Shown here in pieces: positions 17,110 through 26,011 of a DNA stretch of 64,000 nt. The stretch covers positions 744,001 to 808,000 of the forward strand of contig NZ_JAMZFY010000002.1 of assembly GCF_025457605.1 (NCBI RefSeq), written 5' to 3'. This DNA comes from Haloarcula laminariae (GTDB taxonomy: Archaea; Halobacteriota; Halobacteria; Halobacteriales; Haloarculaceae). The position numbers were made by a program, and so were the translations under genes. Below the pieces are notes generated by a model that saw only the letters and a list, made by a program, of their open reading frames with translations, had not been told where the DNA came from and ran no database searches. Position 1 is the first letter of the stretch, and the number at the start of each line of letters is the position of its first letter.

Positions 17110-17397
17110 ATGCTCGCGCCACCGCTGCAAGTCATCGACAGCTTTCTGCTGAACTACACCATCGGTGATGTCCTGTTGCTCGGGTTCGTCCTCGGTGCCG
17201 TCGGCATCCTGCCGACGCGCTCGCTCAAGACGCTGGGCCTCCACACCGTCTCAATCGGCGTGTTGTTGCTGTTGTTGCCCTCGTCGATGCTGGCACCGAA
17301 CGCCGGTAGTCTGCTCACGTCGTCTTTCGCGTACAAACTGGTCGGGCTCGTGCTGCTGGCGCTCGCGCCGGTTATCTACTCCGTCGGACGGAAGTAA
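17110..17397 (+). CDS. Small three-TM membrane protein
   Basis: 95 residues, three hydrophobic helices (about 20-36, 44-60, 74-91), Leu-rich, no family recognised. The ATG is used; an in-frame TTG at 17098 is an alternative. A CTTTAAAG element lies about 30 nt upstream. The stop abuts the convergent NAD kinase stop with no gap. Confidence 0.65.
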   Translation: MLAPPLQVIDSFLLNYTIGDVLLLGFVLGAVGILPTRSLKTLGLHTVSIGVLLLLLPSSMLAPNAGSLLTSSFAYKLVGLVLLALAPVIYSVGRK

Positions 17398-18249
17398 CTA
17401 CCCCAGTTTCTCCAGGGCGGTGAAGAAATCGAGCGGTGGGCCGGCCAGCCGAATCGGCTCGCTCGCCCGCGTCACTGTCACTTGCTCGGGCGGCGATAGC
17501 TCCGCTCTGATGCGGCCGTCGCTGACGACACACCCTTCGTCGGTGGCCGAGACCGACACCGTCACGTCGCTGTCGACGTCGGCGACGAGCGGCGGCATCC
17601 CGTCGGCCTGTGCCATCCCCGAGATGACGATGCCCCCCACTGCGGGGTGGACGAGCGGCCCGCCCTCGCTCAGGTTGTAGGCGGTAGAGCCCGTCGGCGT
17701 CGCGACCAGCACGCCGTCGGCGTGGCCGCTGGTGTACAGCGAGCCGTCGATACGGACCTCGAACTCGGCGCCGCCGCCGCTCCCGCGGTGCGAGCCCTGG
17801 ACGACCACTTCGTTGAGCGCGGGCGACAGCCCCCAGCCGTCGCCCGTCGCCCGCAGCCGGGGCATCGCCCTGGTCCGTGCGCTGCCGGTCCGCTGGATGT
17901 GTTCGACCTCGGCGACGACCGTCTCGACGGCCTCCTCGGGCGCCAGCGCGTTCAGGAACCCGACTTCGCCCAGGTTGACGCCCATGATGGGGGTCGAGCC
18001 GGCGCCCCGGGCCGCATAGAGGAAGGTCCCGTCGCCCCCGATGCTGACGACCAGGTCACACGCCCGCATCTCCTCGACCGGCCGCGTCAGCGGCGTGGCG
18101 GCGTCCCAGGCCTCGTGGTCCGACAGCGCTCCGCCAGTGGTCTCGTCGACGGCGACCGTCGCCGAGACGTCGTGGAGCCGGTCGGTCAGCGTGCTCGCGA
18201 GCGCCATCGCTCGGTCGTTGTCCCGCTGTGCGACGATACCGACAGTCAT
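17398..18249 (-). CDS. nadK: NAD kinase
   Basis: 283 residues from MTVGIVAQR. ATP-NAD kinase family: GGDGT motif in VSIGGDGTFLYAARG and the NE/D-type segment SPALNEVVVQG plus TPTGSTAYNLSEGGP of the C-terminal beta domain. It phosphorylates NAD+ to NADP+. The start at 18249 is preferred over an upstream Met because GGTTTATGG on the minus strand (18273-18281) sits 28 nt upstream, as expected for a leaderless gene. Divergent from the KaiC-like gene. Confidence 0.93.
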   Translation of the reverse strand: MTVGIVAQRDNDRAMALASTLTDRLHDVSATVAVDETTGGALSDHEAWDAATPLTRPVEEMRACDLVVSIGGDGTFLYAARGAGSTPIMGVNLGEVGFLNALAPEEAVETVVAEVEHIQRTGSARTRAMPRLRATGDGWGLSPALNEVVVQGSHRGSGGGAEFEVRIDGSLYTSGHADGVLVATPTGSTAYNLSEGGPLVHPAVGGIVISGMAQADGMPPLVADVDSDVTVSVSATDEGCVVSDGRIRAELSPPEQVTVTRASEPIRLAGPPLDFFTALEKLG

Positions 18250-18297
18250 TGGGGGCGGTTCCCGCCGGGCGACCATAAACCCTCCACGACGGCAAGC

Positions 18298-18303
18298 TTA
18301 TAT
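18298..18303 (+). promoter_or_regulatory. TATA-like box upstream of KaiC-like gene
   Basis: TTATAT centred about 26 nt before an ATG at 18327 that opens a 10-codon reading frame (MAVCGRWSRE) whose TGA overlaps the ATG of the KaiC-like gene at 18356. Confidence 0.5.
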
Positions 18304-18355
18304 TCGTCCCCAAGAGTTTGGAAGCCATGGCTGTCTGTGGCCGGTGGTCGCGCGA

Positions 18356-19498
18356 ATGAGCGACGGCGAGGACGACCGCGACGACGACTGGTTCGAGAGC
18401 GCGTTCGAGGACGACTCGGACGGGTCCGGCGACGGGGCCGACGACCCCGACAGCGACGCGGACAGTGAGACGCCGTTCGCGAACGAGGACGACGGCGGTG
18501 ACAGCCCCTTCGACGATGGTGGGAGCAGTCCGTTCGACGACGAGGGCGGTGACAGCCCATTTGACGACGACAGCGGTGGCAGTCCTTTTGACGACGATGG
18601 CGGTGGCAGTCCTTTTGATGACGACGGCGGAAGCCCCTTTGACGACGACGCCGGTGACAGCCCCTTCGACGATGACGGCAGCGAGTCCGGCTCGGACGAC
18701 GGCGGGAGCCTCTTCGGCGACGACTTCGCGACGGCGTTCGAGTCCGCCGGCAGCCCCGGCGGCGGCTCGGGGACCGAGTTCGAGGAGGAGGACTTCGACT
18801 CCGACATCCCCCGCATCGACGTGGGTATCGAGGGGTTAGACCGGATGATACAGGGCGGAATCCCGCGCCGCCACCTCATCGTCTCCATCGGCTCGGCGGG
18901 GACCGGGAAGACCACTTTCGGCCTGCAGTTTCTCCACCACGGGCTGGAGAACGGCGAGAACTGCGTCTTCATCACGCTCGAACAGTCCCACGCGGCTATC
19001 ATGGACACCGCCAACGACCGCGACTGGGAGTTCGACAAGTACGAGGACAACGACCAGCTGGCCGTCGTCGACCTGGACCCGGTCGAGATGGCAAACAGCC
19101 TCGACAACATCCGCGGCGAGCTCCCCGGACTCATCGAGGACTTCGACGCCGACCGCCTCGTCCTCGACTCCGTCTCCCTGCTGGAGATGATGTACGACAA
19201 CCCCGCCAACCGGCGCACCGAGGTGTTCGATTTCACCCGGTCGCTGAAGGCCGCCGGCGTCACGACGATGCTCACCTCCGAGGCCAGCGAGGACAACCCC
19301 TACGCCTCCCGGCACGGCATCATCGAGTATCTGACCGACGCCGTCTTCGTTCTCCAGTACGTCCGCTCGGAGACCCGCGAGACCCGCCTCGCCGTCGAGA
19401 TACAGAAGATACGCAACGCCAACCACTCACGCGAGACCAAACCCTACGAGATAACGATGGACGGCATCAGCGTCTACCAGCAGGCCAACATCTTCTGA
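18356..19498 (+). CDS. KaiC-like RecA-fold ATPase with acidic SPFDD-repeat tail
   Basis: 380 residues. Residues 1-150 are an acidic, probably disordered region with seven copies of SPFDD starting at S50, 58, 67, 76, 85, 93 and 102. Residues 150-380 form a single KaiC/RadA-like domain with Walker A GSAGTGKT (179-186), Walker B-like RLVLDSVS and a C-terminal core ending in ETKPYEITMDGISVY. Single-domain archaeal KaiC-like ATPases serve in signalling or motility (e.g. ArlH); here no archaellum genes are near. The repeats may be a docking or phosphorylation platform. Start supported by the ATGA junction with a 10-codon upstream frame. Confidence 0.9.
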   Translation: MSDGEDDRDDDWFESAFEDDSDGSGDGADDPDSDADSETPFANEDDGGDSPFDDGGSSPFDDEGGDSPFDDDSGGSPFDDDGGGSPFDDDGGSPFDDDAGDSPFDDDGSESGSDDGGSLFGDDFATAFESAGSPGGGSGTEFEEEDFDSDIPRIDVGIEGLDRMIQGGIPRRHLIVSIGSAGTGKTTFGLQFLHHGLENGENCVFITLEQSHAAIMDTANDRDWEFDKYEDNDQLAVVDLDPVEMANSLDNIRGELPGLIEDFDADRLVLDSVSLLEMMYDNPANRRTEVFDFTRSLKAAGVTTMLTSEASEDNPYASRHGIIEYLTDAVFVLQYVRSETRETRLAVEIQKIRNANHSRETKPYEITMDGISVYQQANIF

Positions 19499-19570
19499 GG
19501 CTGGTGGACACGGCCATCGAGACGTTTGTCGAAACTACCATTTATTTGGCCCACCGGCGAACTCCCGGGC

Positions 19571-20014
19571 ATGACCTTGCTCGTCCCATTCGACGGTTCG
19601 GAGCTCTCGGAAGCCGCCCTCGAACGCGCAACTGAGTTCGCGGAGTTCACCGGCGAGGACGTGCTCGCGTTGACCGTCGTGCCCGACCAGCCGGAGTACG
19701 CCCTCTCGCGGAACTGGGTCGACGCCGAGGAGCCGTTCGACCCCGGGGCGGTCGCCGAGCGGTTCCGCGAGCGCGTCGCCGACATCGCTCCCGAGGCCGA
19801 GTTCCGCTACGAGGTCCCCGAGGACGTGAGTTCGATGGCCTCCATCACGACCGACGTGACCCGGACCATCCGCGCGGTCGCCCACGATGTCGGCGCCTCC
19901 GTCGTCTTCATCGGTAGCGAGAACGCAGGTCGCGTCTCCTCGCCGGTGTCGAGCGTGGGCGCGCCCGTCTCCGAGGACCCTGGGTACGACGTCTACATCA
20001 TCAGGCACGCGTGA
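19571..20014 (+). CDS. UspA family protein
   Basis: 147 residues, universal stress protein fold beginning MTLLVPFDGSELSEAALERA. It lacks a clean G-2x-G-9x-G(S/T) ATP loop near the C-terminus (IGSENAGRVSSPVSSVG), so nucleotide binding is doubtful. A TTTATTT box about 28 nt upstream supports the ATG. It follows the KaiC-like gene by 72 nt and has its own promoter. Confidence 0.85.
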   Translation: MTLLVPFDGSELSEAALERATEFAEFTGEDVLALTVVPDQPEYALSRNWVDAEEPFDPGAVAERFRERVADIAPEAEFRYEVPEDVSSMASITTDVTRTIRAVAHDVGASVVFIGSENAGRVSSPVSSVGAPVSEDPGYDVYIIRHA

Positions 20015-20076
20015 GCGCGGCAGTCCAGCCGGCCTCGGCACGCCCAAGTCGGCAATCCAGCTCTTTTCCGTCCCGC

Positions 20077-20508
20077 TTATCGCACGACAGTCACCGGAAC
20101 GTTCGCCCGCCGGACGACGGTTTCGGCGACGCTGCCGAGCAGGATGCGGGACATCCCCGACCGGCCGTGGCTCCCCATCACGAGCTGGTCGATGTCGTTG
20201 TCGTCGGCGTAGTCGACGATGGCCGTGGTCGGCCGGCCGACCTCGATGACCGTCTCGACGGTCTCGACGCCGGCCTCGCGGACGACGGCCTCCAGCTCGT
20301 CGAACCGCTCTCGGGCCTCCGTCTGTCGCTGCTCGTACCACTCCTCCGAGAAGGAGGGGACCGACGCCTGTGCGCTGTAGCCGGCCTCGGCGGGGTTGAT
20401 GACGTGTAAGAGTACTATCGCGTCGTCGGGGAAGGTCTCGGCCGCGAACTCGGTGGCCGTTCTGGCCTGGTCCGAGCCGTCGACCGGGACGAGGATTCGT
20501 CTGCTCAT
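20077..20508 (-). CDS. UspA family universal stress protein
   Basis: 143 residues starting MSRRILVPVDGSDQA. Complete UspA domain with ATP-binding loop GSHGRSGMSRILLGSVAETV and C-terminal VPVTVVR. Cytosolic, probably an ATP-binding stress protein. Convergent with the other UspA gene, which it resembles only distantly. The Met three codons in is used as start because MVRM would be a less usual N-terminus. Confidence 0.9.
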   Translation of the reverse strand: MSRRILVPVDGSDQARTATEFAAETFPDDAIVLLHVINPAEAGYSAQASVPSFSEEWYEQRQTEARERFDELEAVVREAGVETVETVIEVGRPTTAIVDYADDNDIDQLVMGSHGRSGMSRILLGSVAETVVRRANVPVTVVR

Positions 20509-20639
20509 ACGTACCATGGCAGTACCGCCGGGCTTGAATGTTCGGCCGAGGGGCTCACTCGCTCGGCGTTTCGGTGTACACTCTCACTCCGTTCGCCACA
20601 GCTCCGCGGGTCGCTATCCGAGCTGGTGACCAAACCTCG

Positions 20640-22454
20640 CTAATCCCGGCCGTGTCGCGTCACACACGTCGAGAGCCCGATGAGTTCGACCGGTTCGGAG
20701 TTGTCCGGCGAGTAGACGACCCGCTGGCCCTTCTCCATGTAGGGCACCTTCGATTCGAGGTTGCTGGGGATGTTCACGGCCTTGATAGCGTCCTCGTCGC
20801 CGAGGTTCAGGACCATCGTCGTGTTTATCTGCTTGAACACGGGGTCGGCGATGTCCTGTGGGTCCTGCGTGATGAGATAGAGGCCCAGCCGCTCCTTGCG
20901 GCCCTGCTTGGCCGCTTCGGTGAACTTCCCGATGACCTTCCGGCCCTGAACGCTGTCGGCGTCGGTGAGGAAGTTGTGTGCCTCGTCCATCCCCAGGACG
21001 AGCGGCGTCTCCTTGATGCGGTCGTAGGCGGGGTCGTTCGAGAGCTTCTGGTCGATGAGCAGGCTCGACACGGCCAGGACGATAGTCGAGGCCGTCCGCG
21101 AATCGGTGATGTGGTAGGTGGGAATCACGGTCAGCCCGCCGGCCCGCACCAGCTGGGATATCTGGTCGGTGATGGGGCGGGCGTCCTGGTCGAAGACGCC
21201 GCCGAAGCCCCGGACCCGGCGTTTCACGGCGTCGAAGGTGGCCTCGTGGATGTCGCCGGTCTCGTCGAGTTCCTCCTTGAGCGCGGGGTCGGAGAGGAAG
21301 GTCGTGAACTGGTCGTAGGTGCCGCCCCGGCCGAACTCCCGCTTGAACCGCGGGAGCAGGGTGTTGACCAGCGCGCCGTACTGGTTGTCGTTGAGGCTGG
21401 AGCCGGCGATGAGCCACGGGTTCGAGTGGACAAGCGAGAAGGGGATGGTGAACTCGACCTGTTCGGCGCGGTGGTGGCTGGCGCTGTAGTCGGCGCCGGC
21501 GACCTTCGGCACGAAGGCGATGGTGTCGTCGTGGCCGCCGGTCTTGACGCCCTCGCGCTCACAGCGGCGGGCGAACTCCTCGTCCAGCTTCGGGTTGTCG
21601 TCGTGCATCTGGGCGTACTCGTCCTGGGGGTCGAACTGGACGACGGCGAGTTCCGGCGTGCGGCCGTCACCCATCTCGTAGGTCCGCCCGAGATACTGCC
21701 GGAGGACGTTCTTCGAGCTGTGGGTCTTCCCGGAGCCGGTGCCGCCCGCGACCAGCGTGTGCCGGAAGACGAGCGGGTCGCCCGACTCGTAGTCGTCTTT
21801 CAGCCGGTAGTCGATGGTCGGAGGGCGGGCCCCGGTCCTGACCTTCTCGCCGCCGACCGAGAGGTGACCCAGGAAGACGCCGTCCTCGGGAATCTTCAGC
21901 CCGGTCTTTATCTCCGATTTGTCCGTCGCCTCGCGGACGACGGTCTCGGGCTTGGGGACGCGGTCGGTCATCCGGCGCTTGAGTTCGTCGCCGTCCTGGT
22001 AGAGGACCGCGATGGGGTCCAGCGACGCCATGAACTTGAAGTCCTGCTCGTCGATGCCGGACTCCCGCATCGCGCGCCGGGCGTGTATCTCGGTGGCGTC
22101 GTCGGCGCGGAACTCCTGGGCGTACTCCAGGGCGGAGATGCGACAGAACAGGCGCTCGCCGTCGGGGTAGGGGACCAGGAGGTACTTCCCGAGGCGGACC
22201 CGCGAGCGGTTCTGGACGGTGACGTAGGCCCGGAGGTTGCACTCGTCGTCGTCCTCGCTGATGCGGAGCCCGTCGGCCGCCGAGAGGACGCCCAGCCCGC
22301 TGTCGCTCCCGGCCGGCGCCACGTCCACGTCCTGGAAGTCGTCGTCCGTGGCGGACTGGGCGTCCCCGCTGGCCCCGCTGTCGGCGCTCGCGGGCGACTC
22401 GTCGCTGTCATCGCCCCCGCCGTCGAAGTCAGTGAAATCCCCGAGGTCGGACAT
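20640..22454 (-). CDS. herA: HerA-type DNA translocase ATPase
   Basis: 604 residues. The first ~60 are acidic and disordered; then a HAS-barrel-like beta domain (about 70-200) and a FtsK/HerA ATPase with Walker A GGTGSGKT (237-244), Walker B LVLGMDEAHNFL, and a C-terminal sensor part ending STCVTRHGRD. HerA hexamers pump DNA for the NurA nuclease in archaeal end resection, usually with Mre11-Rad50. NurA lies 1.3 kb upstream on the same strand, with two unrelated plus-strand genes between. Start MSDLGDF chosen over MGGC because of its typical N-terminus. Confidence 0.9.
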   Translation of the reverse strand: MSDLGDFTDFDGGGDDSDESPASADSGASGDAQSATDDDFQDVDVAPAGSDSGLGVLSAADGLRISEDDDECNLRAYVTVQNRSRVRLGKYLLVPYPDGERLFCRISALEYAQEFRADDATEIHARRAMRESGIDEQDFKFMASLDPIAVLYQDGDELKRRMTDRVPKPETVVREATDKSEIKTGLKIPEDGVFLGHLSVGGEKVRTGARPPTIDYRLKDDYESGDPLVFRHTLVAGGTGSGKTHSSKNVLRQYLGRTYEMGDGRTPELAVVQFDPQDEYAQMHDDNPKLDEEFARRCEREGVKTGGHDDTIAFVPKVAGADYSASHHRAEQVEFTIPFSLVHSNPWLIAGSSLNDNQYGALVNTLLPRFKREFGRGGTYDQFTTFLSDPALKEELDETGDIHEATFDAVKRRVRGFGGVFDQDARPITDQISQLVRAGGLTVIPTYHITDSRTASTIVLAVSSLLIDQKLSNDPAYDRIKETPLVLGMDEAHNFLTDADSVQGRKVIGKFTEAAKQGRKERLGLYLITQDPQDIADPVFKQINTTMVLNLGDEDAIKAVNIPSNLESKVPYMEKGQRVVYSPDNSEPVELIGLSTCVTRHGRD

Positions 22455-22543
22455 ACAGCCACCCACGGTAGCCGGGGATTAACACCTTTCCCCGGCGCGG
22501 CGGAAGTGGAACGCTTACCCTTCTGGCCCACAGACCGACCCAC

Positions 22544-23335
22544 ATGAACCCGGTGCGGCTGATGTCGTTCAACGTTCGGTACGACACCGCCATCGACGGG
22601 CGCCACAACTGGGCCCATCGGCGGCGGCTGGTAGCCGACACCATCCGGTATCACGACCCGGACGTGGTGGGCGTCCAAGAGGCGATGACCCACCAGCTCC
22701 GGGAGCTGGAGACCATGCTCCCGGGCTACGAGTGGGTCGGCGACGCCCGCGATACGGTCGCACCGAGCGGGGAACACACCGCCGTCGGCTACCGGCGCGA
22801 CCGTTTCAGCGGGCTGGGGACCGACACGTTCTGGCTCTCGGAGACGCCCGAGGCGGCCAACTCCGTCGGCTGGGACGCCCGCCACCCGCGGGTCGCGACC
22901 TGGGTCCGCCTGCGCGAGGCCGGGACCGACCGCGCGCTGGTCGTGCTGAATACCCATCTCGACCACCACGGCGAGCGCGCCCGCCGGGAGGGTATCGAAC
23001 TGGCCCTGTCCCGACTCGCCGGGCTCGTCGACGACGAGGCGGTCGTCGTCTGCGGGGACTTCAACTGCGTCGTCGGCGGGCCGGCCCACGCCGCCGCCAC
23101 CGGCTACGACCTGGGCGGCGGGCGCCGGCTCCGCGACAGCCGCGAGCTGGTGTCGAGCCGTCACGGGCCGACGACGACCCGGACCGACTTCGAGGACCTG
23201 CTGCCGGGGATGGGCATCGACCACGTCTTCGTCAGCGACGACGCCGCGGTCACCGGCTGGTCGGCCGTCACCGACCGGGACGACGACCACTACGCCTCCG
23301 ACCACCTCCCGGTCGTGGTTGACTGCGAGTTCTGA
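22544..23335 (+). CDS. Endonuclease/exonuclease/phosphatase (EEP) family hydrolase
   Basis: 263 residues with all core EEP motifs: N in MSFNVRYD, E in VGVQEA, GDFNCVVGGP, and the C-terminal SDHLPVVVD. Metal-dependent phosphodiesterase fold. Haloarchaeal members are often called metal-dependent hydrolases, and the substrate is unknown (sugar-phosphate, lipid or nucleic acid). No signal peptide, so cytosolic. Its location between herA and nurA allows, but does not prove, a DNA-related role. Confidence 0.88.
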   Translation: MNPVRLMSFNVRYDTAIDGRHNWAHRRRLVADTIRYHDPDVVGVQEAMTHQLRELETMLPGYEWVGDARDTVAPSGEHTAVGYRRDRFSGLGTDTFWLSETPEAANSVGWDARHPRVATWVRLREAGTDRALVVLNTHLDHHGERARREGIELALSRLAGLVDDEAVVVCGDFNCVVGGPAHAAATGYDLGGGRRLRDSRELVSSRHGPTTTRTDFEDLLPGMGIDHVFVSDDAAVTGWSAVTDRDDDHYASDHLPVVVDCEF

Positions 23336-23390
23336 GACCGGGCTATCCGAGGGAGTGACGCTTTTGCCGCTCGGAGGCCTACTCTCGGCT

Positions 23391-23723
23391 ATGTTACTCG
23401 TTTCCGGCACTGCCGGCGAGGCGGGCCTGACCGGGACGCTGTACGAACCCGGCGAGGAGCCGCCGTCGTACCGCGGCGCGCCGGAGGAGGGGGCGCCGTA
23501 CGTCTGGGTGTGCGATGCCTTCTACGAGGTCGAGAGCGGCGGGAAACCACAGACTATCGGCGACCGGACACTCCGCATCGCCTTCGAGTCGCCGGCGCCC
23601 CGCGGCTTTCCGGACCAAGCGGCGGCGCTGTCGGCCGCGAAAGACCACGTCCGAACCCAGTTCGCCCGGCTGGGCGTCCCCGAAAGCGAGGTCGACATTA
23701 CCGTAGAGCGGCCCGACGGCTAG
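23391..23723 (+). CDS. Conserved haloarchaeal protein of unknown function
   Basis: 110 residues, MLLVSGTAGEAGLTGTLYEPG onward, with a YVWVCDAFYEVESGG core and an amphipathic C-terminal helix. It resembles a small protein family common in haloarchaea (possibly DUF7113), which I recognise only by eye. No catalytic motif. Its stop overlaps the nurA stop by 4 nt on the opposite strand. Confidence 0.7.
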   Translation: MLLVSGTAGEAGLTGTLYEPGEEPPSYRGAPEEGAPYVWVCDAFYEVESGGKPQTIGDRTLRIAFESPAPRGFPDQAAALSAAKDHVRTQFARLGVPESEVDITVERPDG

Positions 23724-24970
23724 AACTTCTCCTCGATGGCGCCCCACCGGAGGTCGTTGTAGGAGGCGTCCCGGTCCATCCCGAACTCCCGCTCGATTCG
23801 GCGGGTGAGCTCCTCGCTGCCCTGGCGGTCGATGCTGGCGAGTTCGTCGGCCTTCGAGACCGCCAGCGGCGGCCCCTGTTCGGCGGCCACGTCGTGTAAC
23901 AGCTGGCGCGTGAGCCGGTCCCGCCGCTCCGGGTCCCGCGTGAACGCGTAGGGCGCCTCCACCCGGAAGACGAGGTCCGTCCGCGGGTCGTAGACGACGA
24001 AGAAGGTCACCTCGTAGGCCTCGGGGTCGAGTTCGCGGTCGATGCCCAGCGCGTCGCCGTCGGCGGCCAGCATGCCGTCGGTGCCCGCCCGCGAGCGGAA
24101 CCAGTTAGTGCAGGTCAGCGCGTCCGTCAGTCGCTCGCCGTCGTCCCGGCGTTCGAGCACGTGCCGGAAGAATGCGCTGTCGCTGTTCCAGGGCGCCGCC
24201 GTCTTCTTGCGGACGACGCGGGTCAGCGGTTTGCGCGAGGAGGTCTTCACGAACCCGACCAGGGGGATGTCACGCTCGACGAACCGCTCGACGAGTTCGA
24301 CGTAGTTGCCCACGACGGACTTCGGTCGGTCGTCCTCGGCCAGCAGGTCGGCGAGTTCGCTGTCGCGGTCGGCCCACCGGAGCAGGCCGGTGGGGTAGAT
24401 TGGGCCGTCGAGGACGAACAAATCATCGACGGCGTCGGCGTTCAACAGCGCGTGTTCGCTCTCGGCCAGATACAGCGCCAGCGCGTGGACGACCCGCTGT
24501 TCGAAGCGGTCGACTTGCGGGGCGTCGAGCACCCGGCGGCGGGCGTAGCCGCGGTCGTCGGCCCGCCACTCGTCGTCGAAGGCGAGCGTCGCGTCGTTCG
24601 AGTGGACCGCCATGATGATGGTCCGGCCGCGGTGGAGCTCCACGTCCGAGGGGGTCGCGCTCATCGCGGCCTGGGCCACGTCCAGTACCAGCCCGTTCTT
24701 GAACGTCGTGGGGTTGATGGTCCCCGAATCCAGCCCGTGCTGGGTCGGGAACGGCGGGTCCGCCAGGGCGATGTCCTCGATTGGGACCTTCCGGCGGCGT
24801 TGCTCGCCCAGCGGGGCGAGTATCTCGCGGCCGTCGGTGTCGTACAGCGGGTCCAGAAACGACGCCCACACGTCCTCGGCGGCGGCCCCCTGGTCGCTCG
24901 TCTCGACGGTCGCTCCCACCTGTCCGGCCAGCTGGGCGATACCGTCGACGTGCACCGGGTCCAGCGTCAT
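23720..24970 (-). CDS. nurA: NurA domain nuclease
   Basis: 416 residues. NurA 5'-3' nuclease family: acidic residues in the LDSG element (D81, corresponding to the family's DGS) and in LFVLDGPIY (D188), with a long C-terminal domain PLAVSKADELASI typical of NurA. It works with the HerA translocase in DNA double-strand-break end resection. Haloarchaeal NurA is longer than the ~340-residue Sulfolobus form. HerA follows on the same strand after two divergently read genes. Confidence 0.88.
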   Translation of the reverse strand: MTLDPVHVDGIAQLAGQVGATVETSDQGAAAEDVWASFLDPLYDTDGREILAPLGEQRRRKVPIEDIALADPPFPTQHGLDSGTINPTTFKNGLVLDVAQAAMSATPSDVELHRGRTIIMAVHSNDATLAFDDEWRADDRGYARRRVLDAPQVDRFEQRVVHALALYLAESEHALLNADAVDDLFVLDGPIYPTGLLRWADRDSELADLLAEDDRPKSVVGNYVELVERFVERDIPLVGFVKTSSRKPLTRVVRKKTAAPWNSDSAFFRHVLERRDDGERLTDALTCTNWFRSRAGTDGMLAADGDALGIDRELDPEAYEVTFFVVYDPRTDLVFRVEAPYAFTRDPERRDRLTRQLLHDVAAEQGPPLAVSKADELASIDRQGSEELTRRIEREFGMDRDASYNDLRWGAIEEKF

Positions 24971-25096
24971 GTGCGAGGGTTCGCCGGTGGCGGCATAACT
25001 CTGGTGGGCTGGGGAAACAGTTAGGGGTGTCCTGTCGCTACGCGGACACAGTGCTGTCGAAACTGCGCCCGCGCCGTCCCGCCGGAGGCGACTGAC

Positions 25097-26011
25097 GTGG
25101 TCGTCTTCGACGTGCTCTACGTCGGCGTCTCGGTCGTCGCGCTGTGGTTCGGCGCCGACCAGTTCGTCACCGGCGCCTCGCGGGTCGCCCGCCGGCTCGG
25201 CGTCCCGGGGCTCGTCGTCGGGCTCACCGTCGTCGCCTTCGGCACCTCGGCCCCGGAGTTCGCGGTGACGATAGACGCCGCACTGGCCGGCCAGTCGGAC
25301 ATCTCAGTGGCCAACGTCGTCGGCTCCAATATCCTGAACCTGGGGTTCATCCTCGGCGGCGTCGCCCTGGTCCGGGCCATGGCGATGTCCCGGACCCTCG
25401 TGGCCCGCGACGGCCTCCTGCTCGTGGGCTCGACCGCGGTCCTGCTGGCCGTCGCCGCCGACGGCCGCCTCTCCGCCGTCGAGGGCGCGGTGCTGTTCGC
25501 GTCGCTGCTCGCGTACCTGCTCGTGCTCTCCCGGGCCGGCTCGACCGACGCGGAGACGGCGGCCGACCCGTTTCACCCGCCCGACGCCGGTCGGCTGCTC
25601 GTCGGCCTCGCGCTGGTCGTCGGCGGCGGGCACCTGCTTGTGGTCTCCGCCGTCGACATCGCCCGGGTCGCCGGTGTCTCCGAGTGGGTCATCGGGCTCA
25701 CTATCGTCGCCGCGGGCACCTCGCTGCCGGAGTTTGCCACCTCGCTGGCCGCCGCCAGGGCCGGCCGGACCGGCATCTCCGCGGGGAACCTGGTCGGTAG
25801 CTGTATCTTCAACGTCCTCGGTGTGCTGGGGCTGGCCGCGCTCGTCCGGCCCCTCGCCGTCTCCCCGGCCGGCGTCGAGGGAGCGGCGTGGCTGCTGGGA
25901 ACCACCGTGCTGGTCGTCGTGTTGTTCTACACCGAAGAAACGCTCACTCGGCTAGAGGGTGGCTTGCTGGTCGTCCTGAACGCCGCGAACTGGCTCCTGA
26001 ACCTGCTGTGA
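25097..26011 (+). CDS. Sodium/calcium exchanger family (CaCA) antiporter
   Basis: 304 residues, about ten TM helices in two inverted repeats. Each repeat carries the CaCA alpha motif: GLTVVAFGTSAPEFAV (about 41-56) and GLTIVAAGTSLPEFATS (about 200-216), each with the metal-ligating Glu. Exchanges Na+ (or H+) for Ca2+ across the cytoplasmic membrane. GTG start, preceded by GGAGG 8 nt upstream, a rare clear Shine-Dalgarno in this window. The stop abuts the convergent gene. Confidence 0.93.
   Translation: MVVFDVLYVGVSVVALWFGADQFVTGASRVARRLGVPGLVVGLTVVAFGTSAPEFAVTIDAALAGQSDISVANVVGSNILNLGFILGGVALVRAMAMSRTLVARDGLLLVGSTAVLLAVAADGRLSAVEGAVLFASLLAYLLVLSRAGSTDAETAADPFHPPDAGRLLVGLALVVGGGHLLVVSAVDIARVAGVSEWVIGLTIVAAGTSLPEFATSLAAARAGRTGISAGNLVGSCIFNVLGVLGLAALVRPLAVSPAGVEGAAWLLGTTVLVVVLFYTEETLTRLEGGLLVVLNAANWLLNLL

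Noticed and set aside
18480-18680. CRISPR-like regular repeats
   Set aside because: Period of 24-27 bp is codon-phased and encodes the SPFDD protein repeats; no spacers of distinct sequence.
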